Positions 15,300 to 23,740 of a DNA stretch of 64,000 bases are shown here, piece by piece. This DNA is from Flavobacterium sp. SLB02 (GTDB lineage: Bacteria; Bacteroidota; Bacteroidia; Flavobacteriales; Flavobacteriaceae). The notes beneath the pieces were generated by a model, which was not told the origin of the DNA, did not search any database, and worked only from the letters and a program-made list of their open reading frames with translations. The stretch's first letter is position 1, and each line of letters starts with the position of its first letter. The translations under genes were made by a program, and so were the position numbers. Where the stretch lies: positions 558,001 to 622,000 of the forward strand of contig NZ_CP045928.1 of NCBI RefSeq assembly GCF_009664855.1, given 5' to 3'.

Positions 15300-17228
15300 T
15301 TATTTAGAACTTCCGGCATCTCCCGATTTAGTAACTTGTTTTACTAAATCCTGAAGCGTTTTACCTTTATCAGCTCCGTTATTATGAATTCGTCTGTTAT
15401 AAACATCTTGCCAGTCGATAAGCGGATAAACATTATTCTCTTTGGCCTGTTCATCAAACAATTGCTTAAGCTCGGCTAATTTTTCAGGGTATTTTTTAGC
15501 CACATTATTGCGCTCGTTGAAGTCTTCGTTTAAGTTGTACAATTCCCAAACATCGTTATCAAAATTGCTTTCGGCAGGTTTTTCATTTTTTCCTAAGGCT
15601 TTTTTCACAGCAAAAGAATCCGGTAAATGTGCTGCTCCGGCTTTCCAGCCATCTTTATAGATTGCTCTGTTGCCAAAAATGTAGTAGTACTGAACTTTGT
15701 GCAATGATTCTGCTTTAGCATCATTTAAAGAAGCATACAAAGAAGAGCCCTGAATAATATCCTGTTTTACTGATTTGATATATTCAGGAGCTTTAATTCC
15801 TGCAATATCCAGTGTAGTAGGCAATAAATCGGTTATATGGCTGTATTGATTTCTGATTCCGCCTTTTTCTTTAATTCCTTTTGGATAAAAAACAATTAAC
15901 GGATTGTGGGTTCCGCCTTCTGATTGTGCATCTTGTTTCCAGTTTTTAAAAGGAACATTTGTTGCCTGAGCCCATCCCAGAGGATAATTGGTATTAAGAC
16001 CTTTTGCTGTACCAATTTCGTCGATGTTGGCTAAGTTTTTCTTTAGGTTTTCATCATCAGAACCACCTTGAGAGAATAAACTTTGATTGATTGTTCCTTC
16101 TGTGGTTCCTTCTTTACTCGCTCCGTTATCACCAATTGCAACAAAAATTACGGTATTGTCTAACTGATTGCTTTCTTTTAGATAATTGACCACTCTTCCA
16201 ATTTCATAATCCGTATAAGTAAGGAATCCGGCATACACTTCCATAAAACGGGCGTATACTTTCTTTTGGTCCGGAGTTAATTTTTTCCAGTCTGTAATTA
16301 AAGGGTTACGTTCCGGTAATACAGCGTTTGCAGGAATCACGCCCAATTTCTTTTGTTTGGCAATTACTTCTTCACGATATGCATCCCATCCTTTGTCAAA
16401 TTTTCCTTTATAAGGATCACTCCATTTTGTAGCAACCTGATGAGGTGCATGTGCTGCTCCCGGTGCATAGTATAAAAAGAATGGTTTTCCCGGTGCCGCT
16501 TTTTGTTGTTTCTGAATGAAGCTTATTGCTTTATCTGTAATCAATTCGTTTAAATGTCTTCCGTCTGGTTTTATATGAACCTGATCTTCTACTAAATCAG
16601 GATTATATTGATCTGTTTGAGAACCCAGGAATCCGTAAAAATGATCGAATCCTTTTCCGGTTGGCCATCTGTCAAATGGTCCGGCATCTGTTGCATCTTC
16701 ATCTGGCGTTACACCATATTTTCCAACGGCAAAAGTGTTGTATCCGTTCTCGCGTAAAATCTCGGCAATTGTTCCTTTATCTGATGGAATTCTACCATCC
16801 CAACCCGGAAATCCTGCTGATAAAATGGTATGAGAGAAACCGCTAACGTGAACTCTTCCTGAATTTCTTCCGGTTAATAGTGCTGCACGGGTAGGAGCAC
16901 AAATGGCTGTTGTATGAAAGTTGGTATATCGTAAACCATTATTGGCCAAATTATCAAAAGTTGGGGTTTGTATTAAACCTCCAAATGCACTTGAAGCTCC
17001 AAAACCTACATCATCCAGTAAGATCCAAACAACATTTGGCGAGCCTGCAGGAGCTTTTACGGGATCTGGCCAATATTCTTTAGAATCGGCTAGTGTTTTA
17101 CCAATAACACCTTTGAAATCTGCATTTTGTTTTTCCTGAGCAAAACCTAATTGTGCAAGAAGCAATGCAGTAATCAAAAGCCCTTTTTGTGAACCTTTGA
17201 TTGTACTATTAAATTTTAATTTTTTCAT
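15300..17228 (-). CDS. Large periplasmic sulfatase
   Basis: A 642-residue type-I sulfatase with a signal peptide (residues 1-30, ending FA before QEKQ). The metal pair lies in WILLDDVGFGA (Asp72/Asp73). The formylglycine motif CAPTR begins at Cys110 and is followed by AALLTGRNSG. GKYGVT replaces the usual GKWH, and IAIGDNGASKEG holds the second metal site. It is longer than typical arylsulfatases because of insertions in the middle third and an extended C-terminus (about residues 600-642). It is third in the susC-susD-sulfatase-sulfatase gene order, 42 bp after the preceding sulfatase, so probably co-transcribed with it. Confidence 0.88.
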   Translation of the reverse strand: MKKLKFNSTIKGSQKGLLITALLLAQLGFAQEKQNADFKGVIGKTLADSKEYWPDPVKAPAGSPNVVWILLDDVGFGASSAFGGLIQTPTFDNLANNGLRYTNFHTTAICAPTRAALLTGRNSGRVHVSGFSHTILSAGFPGWDGRIPSDKGTIAEILRENGYNTFAVGKYGVTPDEDATDAGPFDRWPTGKGFDHFYGFLGSQTDQYNPDLVEDQVHIKPDGRHLNELITDKAISFIQKQQKAAPGKPFFLYYAPGAAHAPHQVATKWSDPYKGKFDKGWDAYREEVIAKQKKLGVIPANAVLPERNPLITDWKKLTPDQKKVYARFMEVYAGFLTYTDYEIGRVVNYLKESNQLDNTVIFVAIGDNGASKEGTTEGTINQSLFSQGGSDDENLKKNLANIDEIGTAKGLNTNYPLGWAQATNVPFKNWKQDAQSEGGTHNPLIVFYPKGIKEKGGIRNQYSHITDLLPTTLDIAGIKAPEYIKSVKQDIIQGSSLYASLNDAKAESLHKVQYYYIFGNRAIYKDGWKAGAAHLPDSFAVKKALGKNEKPAESNFDNDVWELYNLNEDFNERNNVAKKYPEKLAELKQLFDEQAKENNVYPLIDWQDVYNRRIHNNGADKGKTLQDLVKQVTKSGDAGSSK

Positions 17229-17270
17229 TAGATTAAATTTTTAATTATTTAATGCGTAATCACTGTTTAA

Positions 17271-18839
17271 CTATTTTATTTTATTCCAATCTTCCACACC
17301 TACTTTTACAGACCATTGTTGATGTAATTCAATCAGGTTTTGAAGTATTTTTGGTTCTGATTTTGCTACATTTTTTGTCTCTGTCCGGTCTGCAGCAAGA
17401 TTGTACAATTCCCAGGGCTGATTGTTTTCGGCTACTGCTTTCCAATCCCCTTTTCTTATTGCTTTGCTGCCTTCATGTTCCCAAAACAAGGCTTCATGCG
17501 TATCAGATGGTTGTCCTTCAAATTCTTTTTTTAGGCCAATACCTTCTAAGGGTGTGAGACTTTTTCCCTGAAAAGTAGCCGGATATTCAAAACTGGCATA
17601 CTGTAAAAGAGTTGGAAAAATATCCATCACATGACTTACTCTGTTGCTTATGGTACCTGCCTTAATATGCTTTGGATAATAAGCAATAAAAGGAGAAGCA
17701 ATACCGCCTTCGTGGGTATTCTTTTTGAATAATTGGAAAGGCGTGTTGCTCACATTTCCCCACGGGCTTTCGTAACTGTCAATTGATGTAACTGAACCTG
17801 GAGTTCCGTTTTTTTGTGTAACATAATTCCAGTTTTTTACCTCATCGGCACTTCCTCCATTATCTGAAAGAAAAAGAATCAGCGTATTATCTTCTTCTCC
17901 CAACGATTTTACTTTCTGCAGGATTTCTCCAATTCCGGCATCCATTCGGTCGATCATGGCCGCGTAAATTGCCATTCGGGTATCCCATTTGTCTTTTTCT
18001 TCGGCACTTAGTTTTTCCCAATCCGGCACTTTTTCAAAACGATTCGATAAGTCCCAGTTTTTATCAATGATTCCTGTTTCTTTTAATTTCTTAAAACGGC
18101 GTGCTCTCAATTTATCCCAGCCTTTGAGGTATTTGCCTTTGTATTTTGCAATATCTTCCGGTAAAGCCTGAATAGGCCAATGCGGGGCATTATACGCCAA
18201 ATAAAGAAAAAAAGGCTGTTGCTGATTGCGCTGTTTTTCTAAAGAACTAATAGCGAAATTGGTAATTTCCTGAGTCAGATAAGTAGAGGTATCCGTGCGA
18301 ATAATTTCTTTATCTCCTTTCATAAATGTGACTTTTCTTCCGTCGTTATATAAAGGTTGCGAGTTAAAATAACTGCTTCCATTGTTTTGTAAAGTAAAAG
18401 AATCATCAAACCCTCTATTCACCGCCAAGGCTGATGGTACTAGACCAACGTGCCATTTTCCTGAAACTATAGTACTGTATCCTGCCTGTTTGAGTGCTTG
18501 CCCAATTGTGATACAATGCTCGTTTAAATATCCCTGATAAGCCGGAAATCCTTTGTCCTGAACCATGTCCCCAACGCCTGCCTGATGCGGATATAAACCT
18601 GTGAGCAACGAAGCCCGGGAAGGGCAACAACGTCCTGCATTGTAAAACTGCTTTATAATAAGCCCGTTTTTAGCGAGTTTATTCAGGTTTGGAGTTTTAA
18701 TTTCTGAGCCAAAAGCACCAATATCTGAGAAGCCTAAATCATCTGCCAAAATGACGATGATGTTAGGTTGCTTTTCTTGTGCAAATAGTGGGGATTGTGC
18801 AACAACCAATAGGGCGAGGATGAACATTTTTTTAATCAT
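17271..18839 (-). CDS. Arylsulfatase-type sulfatase next to susD
   Basis: A 522-residue type-I sulfatase with a signal peptide (residues 1-20, ending FA before QEKQ). The metal pair is Asp33/Asp34 in VILADDLGFSD. The active-site motif is CCPSR with Cys71 as the formylglycine precursor, a less common variant with Cys at the second position. GKWHVG, NAPHWPIQ and FLSDNGGSAD are conserved. It begins 27 bp after the SusD stop, which ties the sulfatases to the importer. It is similar in pattern to the 4436-6082 sulfatase, suggesting duplication within the locus. Confidence 0.9.
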   Translation of the reverse strand: MIKKMFILALLVVAQSPLFAQEKQPNIIVILADDLGFSDIGAFGSEIKTPNLNKLAKNGLIIKQFYNAGRCCPSRASLLTGLYPHQAGVGDMVQDKGFPAYQGYLNEHCITIGQALKQAGYSTIVSGKWHVGLVPSALAVNRGFDDSFTLQNNGSSYFNSQPLYNDGRKVTFMKGDKEIIRTDTSTYLTQEITNFAISSLEKQRNQQQPFFLYLAYNAPHWPIQALPEDIAKYKGKYLKGWDKLRARRFKKLKETGIIDKNWDLSNRFEKVPDWEKLSAEEKDKWDTRMAIYAAMIDRMDAGIGEILQKVKSLGEEDNTLILFLSDNGGSADEVKNWNYVTQKNGTPGSVTSIDSYESPWGNVSNTPFQLFKKNTHEGGIASPFIAYYPKHIKAGTISNRVSHVMDIFPTLLQYASFEYPATFQGKSLTPLEGIGLKKEFEGQPSDTHEALFWEHEGSKAIRKGDWKAVAENNQPWELYNLAADRTETKNVAKSEPKILQNLIELHQQWSVKVGVEDWNKIK

Positions 18840-18866
18840 TTTATTTACTGGTATGTAAGGCTTTTA

Positions 18867-20339
18867 TTAATATCCAGGATTTTGTGGCAAACCAACCGGA
18901 TCGATACTTCTTTCGCTTTGCGGAATCGGATATAGATTATTTCTTTCTGAAACAGAGTTTTTTGCCGTTACTTTTTTCACTTCGGTAACCAAAGTTCCCC
19001 AACGAACCAGGTCAAACCAGCGTTGTCCTTCCTGTACAAATTCTTTTTTGCGTTCTTCCTGAATAGCAGCTCTAAAAGTAGTTTGTGTTAATCCTGATAA
19101 ATCTACAGATGCATCGGGTGTTGTAATTGGTTTTCCAAAAGCTCTTCTTCTTACCTGATTGATCAGTTCGTAAGCTTCTGGCGTTGGTGTTCCCTGCTCA
19201 TTTATCGCTTCCGCTAAAGACAATAAGATATCTGCATAACGAATAATCGGGAAGTTAATGGCTACGTTACCCGGAGTAGCCAAATTGGTAAAATCGATGT
19301 ATTTTTTAAAGATGGGTTTTGGAAAAGTATAAGTGTTTGCAGTTCCCGGAATTGGTAATGTCTTTGCATAACTTACATCTCTTCGGGTATCACCAGCTGC
19401 ATAAATATCATAAAACAAAGCGACATCTGATATGATATCTGCCGGTTCAGTAGCAGTAAATCCTATAAATGATGTAGATTGAAAAGTACTTCCGCTTGAT
19501 GCGTTTCCTGCCTGATTAGGCTCAAACTGAACAGAGAAAATATGTTCTTTTCCGTTCTTTTTTGTTTTAGTAAAAATATCCTGAAAACTTTCAAAAAGGG
19601 CATATCCATAACCCCCATTAATTACTTCTCTGGCTTTTAAAATGGCATTTGGATAATCTTTTCTAGTCAGGTATACTTTGGCTAAAATTGCTTTTGCAGC
19701 TCCTGATGTTGCACGCCCTGCATCACTTGTAGGATAAGTGGCTGGTAAAGCTTCGGCAGCATTTAAATCTGAAATAATTTGAGTGTAAACAGCATCTACG
19801 GTTTCTCTTCTTGATTTTAAGCTTTCTAATTGTATAGATGTTGGCTCATGCAAAACAATTGGAACTCCACCCCAAAGACGAACTGCCTGAAAATAAAGCA
19901 AGCCTCTAATGAATTTTGCTTCATTAATTAATCGTGTTTTAACCGTTTCGTTTCCTGTTACTTTAGGGATATTATCGATAGAAACATTGGCTCTGTTGAT
20001 TCCGTTATAAATTTGACGCCAAGCAACCTGAACACGATCAGAAGTTGCATCATGGGTTAAACTGCTCAAAGCTCTTACCTGAGGATTTGTTGCCGAAACA
20101 CCTGCTGCAGCATAGTCAGAAGCCATATCTGTTAAGAAATAAAGGTTTCTGCCAAATAAACTTTGTTCTCCCGGATCAAGACTTAAAGAAGCATAGACAG
20201 CAGTTACACTTGCAACAGCATCATCCTGTGTTTTAAAATATTTATCTTCGGTAACAAAAGAGGTAGGTGTTACCTCTAAATCTGTGCACGATGCAAATAA
20301 ACCGGCACTAAATAATATTGTTATTATAATCTTTTTCAT
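18867..20339 (-). CDS. SusD/RagB-family surface lipoprotein
   Basis: A 490-residue protein with a lipoprotein signal ending FASC (Cys18), a SusD-like N-terminal TPR region (FKTQDDAVASVTAVYASL ... RVQAWRQIYNGINRAN-like) and the RagB/SusD C-terminal region (NFPIIRYADILLSLAEAINE ... ERKKEFVQEGQRWFDLVRW). SusD proteins sit on the cell surface as the lid of the SusC channel and bind the imported ligand. It is 18 bp from SusC. The absence of glycosidases nearby suggests the ligand is a sulfated compound rather than a plain glycan. Confidence 0.93.
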   Translation of the reverse strand: MKKIIITILFSAGLFASCTDLEVTPTSFVTEDKYFKTQDDAVASVTAVYASLSLDPGEQSLFGRNLYFLTDMASDYAAAGVSATNPQVRALSSLTHDATSDRVQVAWRQIYNGINRANVSIDNIPKVTGNETVKTRLINEAKFIRGLLYFQAVRLWGGVPIVLHEPTSIQLESLKSRRETVDAVYTQIISDLNAAEALPATYPTSDAGRATSGAAKAILAKVYLTRKDYPNAILKAREVINGGYGYALFESFQDIFTKTKKNGKEHIFSVQFEPNQAGNASSGSTFQSTSFIGFTATEPADIISDVALFYDIYAAGDTRRDVSYAKTLPIPGTANTYTFPKPIFKKYIDFTNLATPGNVAINFPIIRYADILLSLAEAINEQGTPTPEAYELINQVRRRAFGKPITTPDASVDLSGLTQTTFRAAIQEERKKEFVQEGQRWFDLVRWGTLVTEVKKVTAKNSVSERNNLYPIPQSERSIDPVGLPQNPGY

Positions 20340-20357
20340 TGTATATATATATTTTAC

Positions 20358-23300
20358 TTAGAAAGTTATGTTCAGACCCGAAATGAATGTTTTAGAGTTT
20401 GGATAAGAACCAAAATCAATTCCGGGATATAAATTGTTTTGTTCATATGAACTTACCTCTGGATCGTAACCAGTATATTTTGTCCATGTAATTAAATTTT
20501 CAGCAGATACATAGAATTTAATGCTCTTGGCTCCTAATTTTTGAGAAGCGCTCTTAGGCAAAGTGTATCCTAAAGTGATTAATTTTAATCTTAAAAAAGA
20601 AGCATCTTCTACATAACGTTCAGAAACGATTCCAAGAGGAGAACTTGTCGCTCTAGGTATTTCATTGCTTGGGTTAGTTGGTGTCCAGCGATCTTCCAGC
20701 GTAACATTAGCATTTGTTCCAAGAGTAGAAATTTCTAATTGCTGATTTAAAGCATTAAATATCTTTCCGCCATACGATCCCTGAAAAGAGAAATTAAGAT
20801 CAAAATCACGATAAGACACGGTGTTGCTGAAACTTCCAACAAATTTTGGCTGAGAACTTCCCAGATTACCTTTGTCAAGTGCACTAATTACACCATCACC
20901 GTTAGTGTCGACATATCTTCTGTCTCCCACTTTTGTATTGGCTAAACTGTTAATTTTTGGCTGGGTATTTACTTCTTCCTGAGTCTGGAAAATTCCGTTG
21001 GTTCTATACCCCCAGAAAGTTCCAAGAGGCAATCCTACTTTTACCGTTACAGGTTGCTGTTGCAATAAAGATCCGTTTGGTACCACAGGAAAGAACTGGT
21101 CAACTCCATTTCCTATCGAAACTACTTTGTTTCTGTTGGCAGAGAACACTACATTGGAGTTCCATGAGAAATTTTCTGTTTTTACATTTTCTGTTGTTAA
21201 ACCAATTTCAATACCTTTATTTTCAACTCCACCAATATTCTGAAGAACCGTAGCATAACCTGAAGTAAGCGGAATAGGTACATTGATTAGTAAGTCGTTT
21301 GTTTTCTTGTAATACACATCAAAAACAAAATTAATTTTTCGGTCTAATAGTGATAAATCTAAACCAACATTATATTGATTTGTTTTTTCCCATTTCAAAT
21401 CCGGATTTGCCAGTCGGGTAGGGGCTAAACCTGTTTGTAATGTTCCTCCAAAAGCATAATTTACAGAGCCCATTTGAGCTAAAGAAAGGTAATTTCCAAT
21501 TTCCTGGTTTCCTGTTGTTCCCGCTGTAATTCTAAGTTTGGCTTCAGTAACACCTTTAATATTTTTAGCAAAATCTTCGTCGGTAATATTCCATGAAAAC
21601 CCTGCTGAAGGAAAATAACCCCAAAGAGATTCTGATCCAAATCGTGATGAACCATCTGCACGAGCAGATAAAGTAAAGTTGTATTTTCCTTTGTATGAAT
21701 AGTTTATTCTGGTTAACCATGATTTCAAGACACTTTCAAATGCGTCGCTATACGGTTTTACCGGAACACCATCTTGCAGGGCGTTATAAGTATTTGCATC
21801 GTTTACAAACGTATTGGCTCCGGCATTTACCACTTCACCCTGTGTGTATTGAAGCGTATATCCTCCTAAAGCGGAGAATTTATGGTTTTGGCCAAAAGTA
21901 GTATTGTAATTCAACGTGTTTTCATTCAATACAGAACTTACCAAACGATCTCCAACAGAGGCTAATCCTTTTGTTCCTGCTCCGGCAGTAGTGGTAGATG
22001 GAGCATAATAATTTTGTTTTGTATCGATAACGTCACCGCTCACCGCTACTTTTGCTACCAGTTTTTTAGTAATTTTATATTCACCAAATAAGCTGGTTAA
22101 TATTCTGTTTATTTTAGTTTCGTTGGTTGTACTTACCAAATCATTAATAGGATTGGCTATAATACCGTTAACAGCAGTTGCATAAGGATTATTGGTTAAA
22201 TTATAACTCCCGTCAGCATTTTTAATAGGTACTACCGGAGGTTGATACAGAGCCACAACTAGTGGGTTTGGAGATCTTCCGGCAGTAGCACCGCCATTAG
22301 TACCCACACCATTAGAAATCGAATTACTGTAGTTGGCATTTACTCCAAATTTAAACTTCTCAGAGTAATTTCTTTCGTAATTAACACGCAGCGAAATCCT
22401 TTTAAAATCTGATGCAATTACAACTCCGTCCTGTTGAAAATATCCTGCTGAAATAGCATATCGTGAGCGTTCATCTCCACCTGAAAATGATAATTGATGA
22501 TTTTGTACAGGAGCCGCAGTTCTAAAAAGAGCATCCTGCCAGTCATAACTTCCTGATGTTTTAAAAGCTTCTATCTGAGCCGCAGAAAAAGACGGAGCCT
22601 GACCAATACTAGCCTGAACATCATTGCGCAAGCTTGCCCATTGGTTGGCATTCATTAAGTGTAATTTTTTCGAAACATTCTGGAATCCAAAATAACCCTG
22701 GTACGAAATGTTATCCTGTCCTTTTGTTCCTTTTTTGGTGGTAATGATAACAACACCATTGGCACCACGTGATCCGTAAATGGCAGTTGCCGAAGCATCT
22801 TTTAATACCTCAATAGATTCAATATCCGCGGGGTTTATAGTCGAGAGAACATTGACTGTTGCACCGGCATTGGTAACTCCTGCTGTACTATTATTGTTAT
22901 CATTATAAATCAATATTCCGTCTACAACATAAAGAGGTTCATTACCTGCCGTGATCGAGTTTCCTCCTCTAATACGCACGCTTGATGAAGCTCCCGGACG
23001 ACCCGAACTTTGTGTAACTACCACTCCCGGAATTGCCCCTCTTAAGAGGTTATCAGCAGATGAGGTTACTTGAGATAAATTTGCTTTAGCAACAGAGGCT
23101 ACAGAACCTGTAATGTCTTTTCTCTTTTGAGAGCCGTATCCAACAACAACCAATTCCTCTAATTCCTGGCGTTCTTCTTTAAGATTAATTGTAATTGGAT
23201 TTTTATCTACGATTATTTCAGCTTTTTTATATCCAATATAGCTTACAATTAAAGTATAAGGGAATTTTTGACCGGTTTGAAAATAAAATTTTCCTTCAGC

Positions 23301-23489
23301 ATCGGTCTGAACACCGTGTGTTGTTCCTTTTATAATAACAGAAGCCCCAATAATAGGCTGATTGGTAAGGTCATCTACTACAGTTCCATCGAGCTTAGAC
23401 TGTATAAGCGGTGTTGTATTTTGGGCATTAATTCCTGCCGTGACAAGCAGGAGAAATAGTAATGAGTTTATTTTTAAAAAATTTTTCAT
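20358..23489 (-). CDS. SusC/RagA-family TonB-dependent receptor
   Basis: A 1043-residue outer-membrane receptor. Order: signal peptide (1-22), carboxypeptidase-regulatory-like domain (about 30-115, KLDGTVVDDLTNQPIIGASV), plug (about 115-235, VVVGYGSQKRKDITGSVASV ... SIEVLKDASATAIYGSRGANG) and a long beta barrel ending in the aromatic residue of NITF. It imports large ligands with SusD, powered by TonB. It is the first gene of the organosulfate series. Its 5' leader contains a Cys-Cys-Cys mini-ORF and hairpins (23528-23655), so expression is probably controlled by attenuation. Confidence 0.94.
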   Translation of the reverse strand: MKNFLKINSLLFLLLVTAGINAQNTTPLIQSKLDGTVVDDLTNQPIIGASVIIKGTTHGVQTDAEGKFYFQTGQKFPYTLIVSYIGYKKAEIIVDKNPITINLKEERQELEELVVVGYGSQKRKDITGSVASVAKANLSQVTSSADNLLRGAIPGVVVTQSSGRPGASSSVRIRGGNSITAGNEPLYVVDGILIYNDNNNSTAGVTNAGATVNVLSTINPADIESIEVLKDASATAIYGSRGANGVVIITTKKGTKGQDNISYQGYFGFQNVSKKLHLMNANQWASLRNDVQASIGQAPSFSAAQIEAFKTSGSYDWQDALFRTAAPVQNHQLSFSGGDERSRYAISAGYFQQDGVVIASDFKRISLRVNYERNYSEKFKFGVNANYSNSISNGVGTNGGATAGRSPNPLVVALYQPPVVPIKNADGSYNLTNNPYATAVNGIIANPINDLVSTTNETKINRILTSLFGEYKITKKLVAKVAVSGDVIDTKQNYYAPSTTTAGAGTKGLASVGDRLVSSVLNENTLNYNTTFGQNHKFSALGGYTLQYTQGEVVNAGANTFVNDANTYNALQDGVPVKPYSDAFESVLKSWLTRINYSYKGKYNFTLSARADGSSRFGSESLWGYFPSAGFSWNITDEDFAKNIKGVTEAKLRITAGTTGNQEIGNYLSLAQMGSVNYAFGGTLQTGLAPTRLANPDLKWEKTNQYNVGLDLSLLDRKINFVFDVYYKKTNDLLINVPIPLTSGYATVLQNIGGVENKGIEIGLTTENVKTENFSWNSNVVFSANRNKVVSIGNGVDQFFPVVPNGSLLQQQPVTVKVGLPLGTFWGYRTNGIFQTQEEVNTQPKINSLANTKVGDRRYVDTNGDGVISALDKGNLGSSQPKFVGSFSNTVSYRDFDLNFSFQGSYGGKIFNALNQQLEISTLGTNANVTLEDRWTPTNPSNEIPRATSSPLGIVSERYVEDASFLRLKLITLGYTLPKSASQKLGAKSIKFYVSAENLITWTKYTGYDPEVSSYEQNNLYPGIDFGSYPNSKTFISGLNITF

Positions 23490-23527
23490 TTCTTTGTACT
23501 GGTTTTAAGTAATTAACAAGAGGCCTT

Positions 23528-23549
23528 GAAAGTTGATTTTTCAACTCTC
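23528..23549 (-). promoter_or_regulatory. Second hairpin in the susC leader
   Basis: On the transcript GAGAGTTGA (23549-23541) pairs with TCAACTTTC (23536-23528), nine base pairs including one G-U, around an AAAA loop. It ends 39 nt before the susC start. A downstream CAAGGCCTCTTG word could compete with the GGCAAGGC segment of the first hairpin. Confidence 0.5.
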
Positions 23550-23591
23550 TAATGGTATTCTTGATTTAGTGATAAATGTTCTTTAAGCCTT

Positions 23592-23617
23592 GCCATTTCT
23601 GTTGCCGCAGAAATGGC
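23592..23617 (-). promoter_or_regulatory. Hairpin directly after the Cys leader peptide
   Basis: A perfect 10-bp stem GCCATTTCTG / CAGAAATGGC with loop CGGCAA starts 5 nt after the leader-peptide stop. A ribosome terminating at that stop would cover the left arm, while one stalled at the Cys codons would leave it free. It is not followed by U residues on the susC transcript, so it is not a standard intrinsic terminator in that direction. Confidence 0.7.
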
Positions 23618-23622
23618 TTTTT

Positions 23623-23655
23623 TTATTTACAACAACAACTTTGCATTTTTTTCAT
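23623..23655 (-). CDS. Cysteine-rich leader peptide MKKMQSCCCK
   Basis: An ATG at 23655-23653 opens a 10-codon ORF that ends TAA at 23625-23623. It contains three consecutive TGT cysteine codons (23637-23629). It lies 133 nt upstream of the susC start on the same strand, and a stable hairpin begins 5 nt after its stop codon. Runs of the amino acid being sensed are the hallmark of attenuation leader peptides, and polycysteine mini-ORFs are known as cysteine-responsive attenuators in mycobacteria. The downstream locus scavenges organosulfur, so cysteine sensing makes biological sense. Whether it is translated is not shown by sequence alone. Confidence 0.72.
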   Translation of the reverse strand: MKKMQSCCCK

Positions 23656-23716
23656 CTTTGTTTTTTTAGTTATTAGTTATTTTCTTTTACTTTATAGGTA
23701 CAATTTCAATAATCCT

Positions 23717-23740
23717 TTTGATACAAATTAAGGTATCAAA
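23717..23740. promoter_or_regulatory. 24-bp palindrome upstream of susC
   Basis: A perfect inverted repeat TTTGATAC-N8-GTATCAAA lies 62 bp before the Cys leader ORF and 228 bp before susC. It is a good candidate operator for the organosulfate locus, which has no regulator gene of its own. Nothing similar was noticed elsewhere in the window. Confidence 0.55.

Noticed and set aside
4436..23489. Interpretation as a sulfated-polysaccharide utilisation locus
   Set aside because: No glycoside hydrolase, polysaccharide lyase or carbohydrate-type regulator is present, while an alkylsulfatase and a lipid-type hydroxylase are.
23592..23624. Plus-strand intrinsic terminator (stem followed by TTTTTTT)
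   Set aside because: No plus-strand gene lies upstream; the T run is the complement of the A run after the Cys leader stop codon, so the minus-strand reading explains it better.
23520..23660. A SAM-I (S-box) riboswitch in the susC leader
   Set aside because: The sulfur context made this attractive, but the conserved S-box core words are absent; only simple hairpins and the Cys mini-ORF are present.
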